Source of the DNA: an uncultured Candidatus Melainabacteria bacterium
GTDB taxonomy: Bacteria; Cyanobacteriota; Vampirovibrionia; Gastranaerophilales; Gastranaerophilaceae
Assembly: GCA_934718085.1 (NCBI GenBank)
Contig: CAKUZL010000011.1
Location: 1-49,609, forward strand
Length of the DNA stretch: 49,609 nt
Reading direction: 5' to 3'
Shown: piece after piece, positions 41,498 to 49,609 of the stretch
Layout of the letters: each line of letters opens with the position of its first letter
Numbering within the stretch: position 1 is the stretch's first letter
Notes under the pieces: generated by a model
What the model was told of the DNA's origin: nothing
Databases searched by the model: none
The model's input: the letters and a program-made list of their open reading frames with translations, nothing else
Made by a program: the position numbers and the translations under genes

Positions 41498-41654
41498 GTA
41501 AATTACCAACAAGTTTGAGAAAAATTGCCAAGGTATTTTGAGAAAATTTTCTATAATTAACATATCAATAATAATCCACTATATTTGAAAGTGTTTATAC
41601 AAAAGACACTACTCACCAATACCTTTTAATTTGTTTATATAATCCGTTAAATCG
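41498..41654. other. AT-rich junction, no gene
   Basis: Composition becomes strongly AT-rich at about 41,520 and stays so to the window end. No integrase, insertion sequence or clear second attachment site is visible in the part of the segment that can be seen. Confidence 0.6.
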
Positions 41655-42845
41655 CTATCTGTTGATAAACCATCTTAAATCTCTTACTTTAGTAATAACT
41701 TTGTATAGAATACTTAATAATCTCATATAATCTTTATATTTTAAGTTTTCGGATTTGCCACTGTGAGATATTTTTGAACGATGATTATATAATTTACCCA
41801 AATCATCATATACTTCTTTTCGTTTGTTTTTATCATCAGAATATAAAAATGCAGAATATTCTCTTAATCGGTTGGTTATGCTTTGATCCATAAGCCCGTT
41901 TTTTTTATTACTTAAAAGAGACTCTAAAGCTATGCTTAAAAATGTATATCGTTGCTGAAGATTATTATTTCTCATTGATAAGCCATACCAATCAACGGCT
42001 CTTTGCACTCTCTCTTCAAGATCGCATAAATCGTATTTATCTATATTTACAAATAAATTATAAAGATCTTCTCTATCAAAAAATTCTTGCTTTAAATCAT
42101 AAATAGGATTAATTATAGATTTATTTGATGATGGCATCCTCCAAGAATTATCATCTTTATTTAGAATTACAAATTGTGTCATTATACTTTCATCTTTGTA
42201 CGAAATTAAAGAATTTCGTTCTGTACATAGGCAAGTGCAAAATAATAGAGCGTTTATAAATTGTTCGACTTTGTTATAAAAAATAAACTCTGCTTTTTTG
42301 TTATCAATTGCTTGTATATTTTCATGAATAATAAAACAATTATCGATTTCACCTCGTGGAATTTCTGAAAATGATCCATCATGAAAATTATAAGCAGATC
42401 TATAATTATCGATGTAATACTTATAATTACATAATTTGTAGTTTCCAAGTTGAATGAAACCTCTTGGATCAACAACACTCACTCCATAAAATTTTGAGAT
42501 TAGCATATAATTATTGGTTGAGATTTTTGAGAAACGGTTTTTAAATGATTTAATTGAGTTTTCGTCTATCTTAACATCTCGTAAATATATATCTAATATA
42601 AAATCTTTTAATTTAGTTTTAAAATAACCGTCATATATGTTTTCTATAACTGTTGCATCAAGATCTTGCCACATTTCATAGCATAAATCATCGAATATAA
42701 TTTTCGTATCAGAATTTTTCACACAAAAAAATCTTTTATCTAATTTAAAATAAAGATATTCTTGATGAGTAAGAATAAGTTTTACATATTCGTCACCATT
42801 AATTTCTTGAATTTTACTAACAATTTTATTAATACGAGTAATCAT
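41655..42845 (-). CDS. Protein with C-terminal Apea-like HEPN domain
   Basis: 396 residues. The last ~130 residues form an Apea-like HEPN region: AVDWYGLSMRNNNLQQRYTF, LSIALESLLSNKKNGL, then LYNHRSKISHSG. The RNase motif R-x4-H is present as RSKISH (Arg356-His361). The first ~260 residues are an unrecognised, aromatic-rich alpha/beta region. HEPN proteins of this kind are often RNA-cleaving effectors in defence or toxin systems. It starts 17 nt inside the 3' end of the methyltransferase gene, so it is made as the last protein of that operon. No neutralising antitoxin is obvious unless the methyltransferase or helicase plays that part. The domain call is good and the role is inferred. Confidence 0.78.
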   Translation of the reverse strand: MITRINKIVSKIQEINGDEYVKLILTHQEYLYFKLDKRFFCVKNSDTKIIFDDLCYEMWQDLDATVIENIYDGYFKTKLKDFILDIYLRDVKIDENSIKSFKNRFSKISTNNYMLISKFYGVSVVDPRGFIQLGNYKLCNYKYYIDNYRSAYNFHDGSFSEIPRGEIDNCFIIHENIQAIDNKKAEFIFYNKVEQFINALLFCTCLCTERNSLISYKDESIMTQFVILNKDDNSWRMPSSNKSIINPIYDLKQEFFDREDLYNLFVNIDKYDLCDLEERVQRAVDWYGLSMRNNNLQQRYTFLSIALESLLSNKKNGLMDQSITNRLREYSAFLYSDDKNKRKEVYDDLGKLYNHRSKISHSGKSENLKYKDYMRLLSILYKVITKVRDLRWFINR

Positions 42846-45800
42846 TATACTCCTGTTCTGACATTGAAAATTCTGAATCGATGGTTTTAACTTCTGAATA
42901 GGTTAAGTCGTATAGTTTATAAACAATTATGTCAATTTGTTTTTCGTATTCTTTTACAGCATTTTGTTTTTCTTGGTTTCCGACATAATCTTCCGAATTT
43001 GTTATTTCATAAATCTTATCAACAATAGCAACAATTTTATCTTCTTCATCTTGATTAGGTTTGTAAATAGGAATCTTCATCAAAGGCTCTTTATCTATCT
43101 GAAGTTGTTCACCTTGTTTTTTGCCTTTATAATATAGCCAAAAATTTATTAATTTTGAATTAAATATACCATTTAAATATTTAAGATTAAATCTTTGTGT
43201 TTGTATAAAAAATAATGCTCTAGAGCCATAAAAAGCATTTTTTGTATAATAAAATTTTGGATAAAAAGTTCTTCCAACTGAAATCAATTTTGCACTACCT
43301 TCTTTGAAGAATGTTTCTAAGCGTTCTCTATGCAAATAATAGTAGGGTTTATTGGGTGTCCCATATTTTTTCTTCGCTTCTACTAGAACTTTCTTGTAAG
43401 GTTCAAAATGTTTTAATATATTAGGATAGTTTTTTATATTTTTGTCACAAAAATTTTTATCAGATAAATATATAATTTTTCTTTTTTCGCTTGGAAGAAA
43501 ATATTTTTCGACAGTTGTATAATATGGCTTTATATAAGTTTTTTCTTCTGTAGAGTAGTTATCAACGTTTGTTAAAATAAAACATTTATCTGGTGCAGCA
43601 ACAATACCCTGAGCAATTTCATCTTCATTTAAAAATACTTTATTCGTTTGAATTTTGCCAAGAATTTGTTCTATTTCTGGTTGAATAAATTCAATATATG
43701 CATCTTTTAAGGATTGTCTATTCAATATAGTTTCAAATTTAATATCATCCGTTTTAAGTTCAAAATTTAAAAAATTAATTAAATCATTAATCGATACTTG
43801 TCTTCTACAGTTTAGGTGTGAGTATTTAACTTTATAAATATCTTTTTCAGCACTTTTAGAGATGATATATACCATAGTTTGAATTCCAGCAGTATCAAAC
43901 ACTTTATAATCAGAAAAATCTATATAACTTAATATTTGTGTGTCGTTTATAACTTTATTTCTAAATATAGAAGCTCCACTATTTGTAATCCAATTATTAG
44001 GTGCAATATAACTTTCAATACCATTTTCTTTTAATATATCAAACCCCTTACATCCAAAAAAGTACCATAAATCCATTTTTCCTTGATAATAAGGTGATTG
44101 CCTTAAGCCATCAAAAGCTTTTTTATTTGTGTATTCTTTTATATATGGCGGATTGCCAATAACCACATCAAAGCCACCTTTTTCGTGGAAGACTTCTGAG
44201 AAATAGATTTCAAAATCAAAAGTCTCGTCTTTTGTTAGTTCTTTTATTGTTGCATCAATTTGTTTTTTCAAACGTCTTTTTTCTGATTTTCTTGTTTCAT
44301 TAAAGAATTGTGGTTTTAATTCTTCTAACTGTTTGAATAACGCATCATTAAACAAGTTGCGTTCAACACCAAGCAAAGAATTGCCACAAACAATTTTATA
44401 ATCTAAGTTTGGAAGAGCCTTAATGTTTTCAATATCTTCTTCATCAACAACAAGTGATAACCAAAGTCTTAATTTAGCAATTTCTACGGCACCTGATTCT
44501 ATATCTACACCATAGATAGAGTTTTGTATTGCTTGCCGTTTATATTCATAAGTTGTTCGTTTCTTTGCTTCAGGCAAAAATCCTGATTCAACAAGAGCAA
44601 TTCTTGCCCTTACAATTTCATTTAACATTCCAACAGGGAAAGCACCTGAACCTATCGCAGGGTCGCAGATTTTTATATCTTCCAAAGCCTTATCTATCGC
44701 TTTTGCATTATTTTTTATAGAGTCTGAAAAAATATGTTTATATTTTGAATTTTCATTTTCTTTATCAGTAGCGATATTTTCAAGTTGAGAAATTTTATCG
44801 GAATGATGTATAAAATCCTCTATATCTTGTTTTGTAAGATTTATAGAGTCTGAAATATTATTGTAATCTTCCTTTACATCAAGTTCTGTACACAAGTAAT
44901 TAATCAAACTTTCTTGGCACATATAATGCACAATTTCACGAGGTGTATAAAAAGCACCTTTTGATTTTCTATCTTGAACTTCAAGTAAGTTTTCAAAAAC
45001 TTTACCCAACATCTCCGGGTCAACAGCAACTTCTTTTTCAAGTGGTTCATCTTCTTTTACAGTAAAATTATATCTATCAAATACGTCTAAAATGCCTGTT
45101 CCGATATCACCATTTTTTGTTTTCTTATTATTTGAAAAAATAGTGTTATCAAAAACAATATCTGTATTAACCCAATCATAATCGTGGTATCGTTCAAACA
45201 AGCCACCGTTTAAGAATGGGATTTTGCAATCTAATTTACCAAACCAATTATCATCTCTTTCTCCATTTGCAAGTGCATTGTAGAACAATGGTTCAAGGTA
45301 ATCATTAAAGAAATTTTTACCCTCATCAATTGCTCTTTCAAATGTATGACGTAAGAATTGTTTATCACCCTCGCCCCATTTTTTATCTCTCGCAACACCA
45401 AGCCAACCTTTTTTCTGTATAAAATACAAAAATACCAACTGACCTAATAATTTTTTACAAAAATCTGCATCAGAAATAGATTTCAACGTAAATTCCGTAT
45501 TGATTCTTTGTGATGTTTCATTTTCTCTGATATTTTTCAAATCTTCAGTTAATTGTAAGAATAGTTCTTTATAATTTTCAAAGAATTCTTTTGAAACTTT
45601 TTCAACATTAAATGCTTCTTCAATTTCATCTAATGTCGGATAATCTTTTTCTAAAAGCGAAATAAGTCTTGATTGTGCGGTATGATTAGGTTCAAATTCG
45701 CCAACCAAAAATGAAAATCTTTTTGCCGGTGTAAAATTGTTTACGATTTTGATTTTGCCTTTATCATCTTGAATTAGTGCCGTATCAAGTTTTACAAAAG

Positions 45801-46179
45801 AGAATCTCCAATCGTTTCTATCTTCATTATAAAAAGCAACCAAAGCATTTTTTCTTAATTGTCCGCCTCTGCCACCATTTAAATACCACGCAACAAAGTT
45901 TCTTTGTACTGTTCTTGCTCTATCAAGCGAAGTATCTTTTTTAAGGCTTACCCACAATACTTCAATAGTTTCATTGTTTTTATCAGTATATTTACCAAAT
46001 CTGCCATATGAAGTTATATAATCTCTGAAAGCCTCCGGCACATACGCATTACCACAAGTAAAAACTTTATTTTCATCAATGCCGTCTAAAAAATTAACGA
46101 TAAAATTTCTATATTGTGTTTTATCAAATTTGTTACACAAAGTATTTGTAATAAGTGTTTTTGCCGAGTTTCTATCCAT
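42829..46179 (-). CDS. Eco57I-type (class I, N6-adenine) DNA methyltransferase
   Basis: 1116 residues. The N-terminal ~170-residue domain contains VLWVSLKKDTSLDRARTVQRNFVAWYL and DWRFSFVKLD...PAKRFSFLVGE. A helical region follows. The methylase core has motif X-like GAFYTPREIVHYM (408-420), motif I DPAIGSGAFPVGML (506-519), YGVDIESGAVEIAKLRLWL and the catalytic GNPPYIKEY (NPPY 676-679). The C-terminal third, with TaqI/BREX-like recognition character, ends near KIPIYKP. It methylates adenine in a specific DNA site. Its start overlaps the helicase gene stop by 8 nt. No clear nuclease motif is seen in it, so cleavage probably depends on the partner. Codon use is far more AT-rich than in the rest of the window. 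Confidence 0.88.
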   Translation of the reverse strand: MDRNSAKTLITNTLCNKFDKTQYRNFIVNFLDGIDENKVFTCGNAYVPEAFRDYITSYGRFGKYTDKNNETIEVLWVSLKKDTSLDRARTVQRNFVAWYLNGGRGGQLRKNALVAFYNEDRNDWRFSFVKLDTALIQDDKGKIKIVNNFTPAKRFSFLVGEFEPNHTAQSRLISLLEKDYPTLDEIEEAFNVEKVSKEFFENYKELFLQLTEDLKNIRENETSQRINTEFTLKSISDADFCKKLLGQLVFLYFIQKKGWLGVARDKKWGEGDKQFLRHTFERAIDEGKNFFNDYLEPLFYNALANGERDDNWFGKLDCKIPFLNGGLFERYHDYDWVNTDIVFDNTIFSNNKKTKNGDIGTGILDVFDRYNFTVKEDEPLEKEVAVDPEMLGKVFENLLEVQDRKSKGAFYTPREIVHYMCQESLINYLCTELDVKEDYNNISDSINLTKQDIEDFIHHSDKISQLENIATDKENENSKYKHIFSDSIKNNAKAIDKALEDIKICDPAIGSGAFPVGMLNEIVRARIALVESGFLPEAKKRTTYEYKRQAIQNSIYGVDIESGAVEIAKLRLWLSLVVDEEDIENIKALPNLDYKIVCGNSLLGVERNLFNDALFKQLEELKPQFFNETRKSEKRRLKKQIDATIKELTKDETFDFEIYFSEVFHEKGGFDVVIGNPPYIKEYTNKKAFDGLRQSPYYQGKMDLWYFFGCKGFDILKENGIESYIAPNNWITNSGASIFRNKVINDTQILSYIDFSDYKVFDTAGIQTMVYIISKSAEKDIYKVKYSHLNCRRQVSINDLINFLNFELKTDDIKFETILNRQSLKDAYIEFIQPEIEQILGKIQTNKVFLNEDEIAQGIVAAPDKCFILTNVDNYSTEEKTYIKPYYTTVEKYFLPSEKRKIIYLSDKNFCDKNIKNYPNILKHFEPYKKVLVEAKKKYGTPNKPYYYLHRERLETFFKEGSAKLISVGRTFYPKFYYTKNAFYGSRALFFIQTQRFNLKYLNGIFNSKLINFWLYYKGKKQGEQLQIDKEPLMKIPIYKPNQDEEDKIVAIVDKIYEITNSEDYVGNQEKQNAVKEYEKQIDIIVYKLYDLTYSEVKTIDSEFSMSEQEYNDYSY

Positions 46180-49100
46180 TATTTTCTCCTATCAAAAACT
46201 CTGACAGGATTATTTCGGTATGAATATTCTCGTCTTTTTTAACTTCTGTTTTATTTGTTAAATAAGTTTCCGGAATATTATTTTTTATTATTTGGTAAAC
46301 CTTAACACTATCGAGTTCTTTTTCTATCGCATCCTTTATTGATTTACTAATTTCGTTTATGATTTTGCCCTCATCATACAGAGCCAAAATCTTTTTCATA
46401 TAATCTTCTTGAACATCAGTTAATCTGCCCTCTTTTATCGCAAAATCTATTCTTAATCTGACGTACTTATGGTTTGAACTTCCACCTGTTTTCTTAACTT
46501 GAATATCATCTTCTTCATTTGGTTTAAAGAACTCGTCTTTATTTGATTGCAGTAATTGATAAAATTCATGTGGAACTGTTTGTTTTTCACAATTTTTATC
46601 GCACTCGAAATATTTAACTGCATCTTCAAAACCAAGATTAACAGTGGTTTCTCCATCGCTTAAATAAAATCTTTCTAATGGTCCTTTTCTGAAAAATGTA
46701 ATAACACTATTTTTATCAGTCTTAATTTTTCTTGCAGTTCTTGATTTTTTAGGAAGGTATTTAACTTTATTGAAAAGTTCGTTATCATTATCTCTTATGT
46801 CTTCTAAAATTTTGATATATTTTAAATCAGAATTTTCTTCGCTTTCATCTTCATTGTAAGTATCTTTATTTGTAACCTTATCGTAGAAATTTTCGCCAAA
46901 AAGTTTATGATTTGTAGTTTCTTCTTCCTCTGTAAGATATTTTGCATCCTCACCCAAAGTTTCGTGAAAGGCTTGAATTTTAGCTTTAATATTATCTTCC
47001 AAGTTTAATTCGTTATCTGCCGTTGCACTCGGGAAAATATTATAGATATGAATTTTGTCAAACTTACTGCCAACACGATTTACACGACCGACACGTTGCA
47101 AGACTCTTGTAGGATTCCAAGGTAAGTCGTAGTTTATAATTATGTTTGAACGGTGTAGGTTTATACCTTCCGCTAAAACATCCGTTGTGATTAAAACCTT
47201 AATATCATCCGATGTTTCATAATATTTTGGGTCATAGTTTTTATGAATTAAATCTTTTACTGTATTTGGTGAAACTGATTTATTTTCATATCGACATTCA
47301 CTACTTGAATAGAATAAAACGCTATTTCCAAAATCTTCATACAATGAATTATACAAGTCTAAACCGGTTTCCATTGATTCTGAAAAAATTAGAATTTTAT
47401 TGTCTTTTAAATATTCATCAGATTTAAGAGCTTCAATAAATGCATCTTTTTTGAAGTCTTTATCAATCTTTGACCAAGAATTTTTCATCCGGTTTAGAAT
47501 TGATAAATCAAATTCCAATTTATCTATAAAATCATTATTAAATTGGTTTGCTTCATAGATTTTAGCCTTTGAATCGTTTTCCAATGCTTCAATCAGTTCG
47601 TCTTCATTTTCTGATTCTAAATAGTCATAAACGTCAACTTTTTTGCTGATATAAACAGTCCCGGAATTATACATTTTTATAAACTGTTCGTAAGAATTTA
47701 TAAATCTGCTAACTGTTTGTAAGAACGCAAAACGGCTGCTTTCAAGTCGTTTTATAAGCATAGTTTTCATAAATCCGACCAAGTTACGTTCTTGAGTTTG
47801 TTCAAAATCACTTCTTTTAAAACTTGCTTTTAAATTGTTCCCGGGTTGGTATCTTGCAAAAGTAAAATGTTTTAAATTTGAAATTGTCGTATCAAAAATC
47901 TCGTTTGTTTCTTCATCGTATTGATAAACAATTCTGTGTGGAGTATCAACTTCAGGGAAAAATAATCCTTGTTTCTTTATATCGTTTGAAAAATATTCTT
48001 TTACATCTTGTCTTGTTCTTCTTACCAAAATATATTTCAAAACTTTGTTTCTAACTTTTTTTGAAATGTTTTTGACTTCTTCAATATATTCAGGAGTTGA
48101 TTTATCCAACTTTTTAAGACGATTTCTTGCATTTACAAAAAATCCTTCAAGATTCTTCATTCCAGGAATGGTGCTATTTTTAGCAGGTTGAAATAAAGTT
48201 ATTAATGGATAAAAATCATAAATAGAGTTATTTAATGGAGTTGCGGTAATTAAAATAACTTTTTTACCATAACAAATTTCGTGCAAAAGTTGATATTGGC
48301 TTGTGTTTTCGTTTCTGAATCTATGTGCTTCATCAACAAAAATATAATCAAAATCTTGATAACCCTTTTTCTTAATATGTTCTAACTTGCCTAAAGAAAC
48401 GACAGTCGCACTTCTTACTCCAAAATCATTTATTGCATCTTCCCAATTTTCAATAATCGGTGGTGGACAAATAACAAGTTTCTTCCCTGGTAAATTTTGC
48501 ATATACATTGCAGTTATATATGTTTTGCCCAAACCTACTACATCAGCAAGAAAACAACCATTGTATTTATCGACAATTTCTGATATTGTTCTAACTGCCT
48601 CTTGTTGATATTCAAGTTTCATAAAACCTTTTGGTGGTTTTATCTCAAGAGTTTCTTTCTTTTCTAATTTTTCTTTAAAATACTCATACAAAAATTTTAT
48701 GTATAATTCATAAGGTTTGATTGTGTCGTTTAACCAAGTTTTATCATTTATGGTGTCAATGTAAGTTTCAGTTAAATCAACTGACATAGCCCAAAGGTTA
48801 TCAAATTTTTCTTGTGCATATTTAACATCAATACTGTTTTTTAGTTCTACATTAAATTCGTATTGCGAATTTAAACCATTCTCGGAAAAATTACTTGAAC
48901 CTGTTATAACTCGACCATAATCTCGGTCATCTTTTCTGAATTTGCTGATATAAACTTTTGCGTGCAAATCTCGGCTTGGAAAAGCTCTTAATTCTAATTT
49001 TCCACTTCTCAAAAATTCAACGAATTTTCTTATACTATATTCGACATCATAATTATCTTCTGAACTATATAATTCTTTTTCTAATTCTTTAGAAAAAATA

Positions 49101-49372
49101 TTTTTTGTGTTTGAGTGAGATTCTAAAAAATCTAATTGTTTTGACTTTTCGTATGCCTCAACAGCTTGTTTATCGGTACTAAGACCAATCAAAATTCGTA
49201 TTTTATCAATATTTTCAAACTCGTTACATAAGGCTTTAAAACCACTGGTTCTGAAATATCCGACTAAAATGTCAAATGTTTCCACATTTACAAGAGTTGA
49301 CTTAAATCTATCTTCTAACTTTAGTCCAGGTTCATTTGTGAAAAACATTGTATCAGTTGCATTTACTACCAT
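46172..49372 (-). CDS. PLD-nuclease/SNF2-type SF2 helicase fusion
   Basis: 1066 residues. The N-terminal phospholipase-D-type nuclease domain (~1-215) has one HxK motif, DLHAKVYI (H137-K139), and GSSNFSENG (158-166). A SNF2/DEAH helicase follows: Walker A DVVGLGKT (277-284), DEAH (347-350), motif III ITATPLNNS (375-383). The C-terminal RecA lobe has motif V ITTDVLAEGIN and motif VI QRVGRVNRVGS (759-769). The last ~270 residues are acidic and unrecognised. PLD-helicase fusions occur with DNA methylases in restriction-like and anti-phage loci, and the PLD domain would supply the cut. A single HKD motif implies dimerisation for activity. AAAAGGAG precedes the ATG by 7 nt. First gene of the three-gene operon. 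Confidence 0.88.
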   Translation of the reverse strand: MVVNATDTMFFTNEPGLKLEDRFKSTLVNVETFDILVGYFRTSGFKALCNEFENIDKIRILIGLSTDKQAVEAYEKSKQLDFLESHSNTKNIFSKELEKELYSSEDNYDVEYSIRKFVEFLRSGKLELRAFPSRDLHAKVYISKFRKDDRDYGRVITGSSNFSENGLNSQYEFNVELKNSIDVKYAQEKFDNLWAMSVDLTETYIDTINDKTWLNDTIKPYELYIKFLYEYFKEKLEKKETLEIKPPKGFMKLEYQQEAVRTISEIVDKYNGCFLADVVGLGKTYITAMYMQNLPGKKLVICPPPIIENWEDAINDFGVRSATVVSLGKLEHIKKKGYQDFDYIFVDEAHRFRNENTSQYQLLHEICYGKKVILITATPLNNSIYDFYPLITLFQPAKNSTIPGMKNLEGFFVNARNRLKKLDKSTPEYIEEVKNISKKVRNKVLKYILVRRTRQDVKEYFSNDIKKQGLFFPEVDTPHRIVYQYDEETNEIFDTTISNLKHFTFARYQPGNNLKASFKRSDFEQTQERNLVGFMKTMLIKRLESSRFAFLQTVSRFINSYEQFIKMYNSGTVYISKKVDVYDYLESENEDELIEALENDSKAKIYEANQFNNDFIDKLEFDLSILNRMKNSWSKIDKDFKKDAFIEALKSDEYLKDNKILIFSESMETGLDLYNSLYEDFGNSVLFYSSSECRYENKSVSPNTVKDLIHKNYDPKYYETSDDIKVLITTDVLAEGINLHRSNIIINYDLPWNPTRVLQRVGRVNRVGSKFDKIHIYNIFPSATADNELNLEDNIKAKIQAFHETLGEDAKYLTEEEETTNHKLFGENFYDKVTNKDTYNEDESEENSDLKYIKILEDIRDNDNELFNKVKYLPKKSRTARKIKTDKNSVITFFRKGPLERFYLSDGETTVNLGFEDAVKYFECDKNCEKQTVPHEFYQLLQSNKDEFFKPNEEDDIQVKKTGGSSNHKYVRLRIDFAIKEGRLTDVQEDYMKKILALYDEGKIINEISKSIKDAIEKELDSVKVYQIIKNNIPETYLTNKTEVKKDENIHTEIILSEFLIGENNG

Positions 49373-49386
49373 TTAGAACTCCTTTT

Positions 49387-49411
49387 GGACACAAAATTAC
49401 ATTGTGTATCC
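49387..49411. promoter_or_regulatory. Inverted repeat overlapping the operon promoter
   Basis: GGACACAAAAT and ATTGTGTATCC are imperfect inverted arms (9 of 11 match) around TAC. They overlap a minus-strand -10-like TACACA (49403-49408), which is 17 bp from TTGCCA (49426-49431). An 11-bp inverted-orientation copy of part of it (ACACAATGTAA) occurs at 49533-49543. This is a plausible operator for autoregulation. Confidence 0.5.
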
Positions 49412-49532
49412 TTTCTGAGAAATATTGGCAACTAGCAACTTACAAAGGGGTAATTTTTCAAAAATTTGTAAAATTGTTAATATGTGTTTCCTTTAAAATT
49501 AGGTATTTTTGTGGTAACTTTAATGCAACGAA

Positions 49533-49543
49533 ACACAATGTAA
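49533..49543 (+). repeat. Second copy of the operator half-site
   Basis: ACACAATGTAA is the exact reverse complement of TTACATTGTGT at 49397-49407, about 136 bp away. Confidence 0.55.
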
Positions 49544-49609
49544 GTGTAGTTCCTTTTTTATAAGAAAAATTTTTTGTAACTTTCGTTTATAGTTTCTTGT
49601 TCTAGTCCG

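Larger units (their letters stand above)
49373..49609. other. Upstream region of the helicase-methylase-HEPN operon
   Basis: An AT-rich non-coding stretch carrying the operon's promoter candidate and operator-like repeats. The window ends here, so the other boundary of the AT-rich segment is not visible. Confidence 0.6.

Noticed and set aside
49373..49609. 71-codon plus-strand frame
   Set aside because: It overlaps the promoter region of the helicase gene and has no ribosome binding site or motif.

Overview
The window looks like the chromosome of a Gram-negative bacterium with moderate GC, ending in a conspicuously AT-rich acquired segment. An outer membrane is implied by LpxK, a heptosyltransferase-type glycosyltransferase, an RfaE2-type adenylyltransferase and a complete MlaD/MlaF/MlaE lipid-transport set. 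A two-subunit type GlyRS (GlyS), a YggT protein, a FixC/FixX pair and several unrecognised TM-bearing proteins would fit a gut Vampirovibrionia/Gastranaerophilales (Melainabacteria) genome. That placement is an inference and was not tested. Promoters of the form TTGnnn-17-TATAAT are found upstream of four tRNA genes, glyS and fixC.

Layout. Bases 1-6870 are gene-poor: an XRE regulator divergent from two tandem TRL-like secreted proteins, a membrane protein, an amidohydrolase with a C-terminal membrane tail, and a cluster of REP-like hairpins and other short interspersed repeats. tRNA-His follows. Bases 7297-13341 are one minus-strand operon: Opp-type ATPase, mlaE, mlaF, mlaD, lpxK and a family 9 glycosyltransferase, coupling lipid transport to lipid A and core synthesis. 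Bases 13.4-20.6 kb hold a ribbon-helix-helix protein, two large unrecognised TM proteins, a TPR-matrixin protein with an altered active site, an orphan DNA methyltransferase, mtnP and yggT. Bases 21.2-32.9 kb hold glyS, tRNA-Asp, a PTPS/QueD-family protein with a zinc ribbon, rfaE2, a PrsA/SurA-like foldase, mfd and a cell-wall amidase. Bases 33.0-37.4 kb form a plus-strand operon fixC-fixX-(acidic repeat protein)-recJ. Then come two more REP hairpins, tRNA-Thr, a YdjC-family deacetylase paired with an ArnT-like glycosyltransferase, and tRNA-Gln.

From just after tRNA-Gln to the end, base composition drops sharply. The segment starts with a decayed second copy of the tRNA-Gln body. It then carries three overlapping minus-strand genes: a PLD-nuclease/SNF2-type helicase, an Eco57I-type DNA methyltransferase and a protein with a C-terminal HEPN RNase motif. 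A promoter candidate overlapped by an inverted repeat lies upstream. This is the best candidate for a poorly described system: a restriction-modification or anti-phage cassette carrying its own possible toxin.
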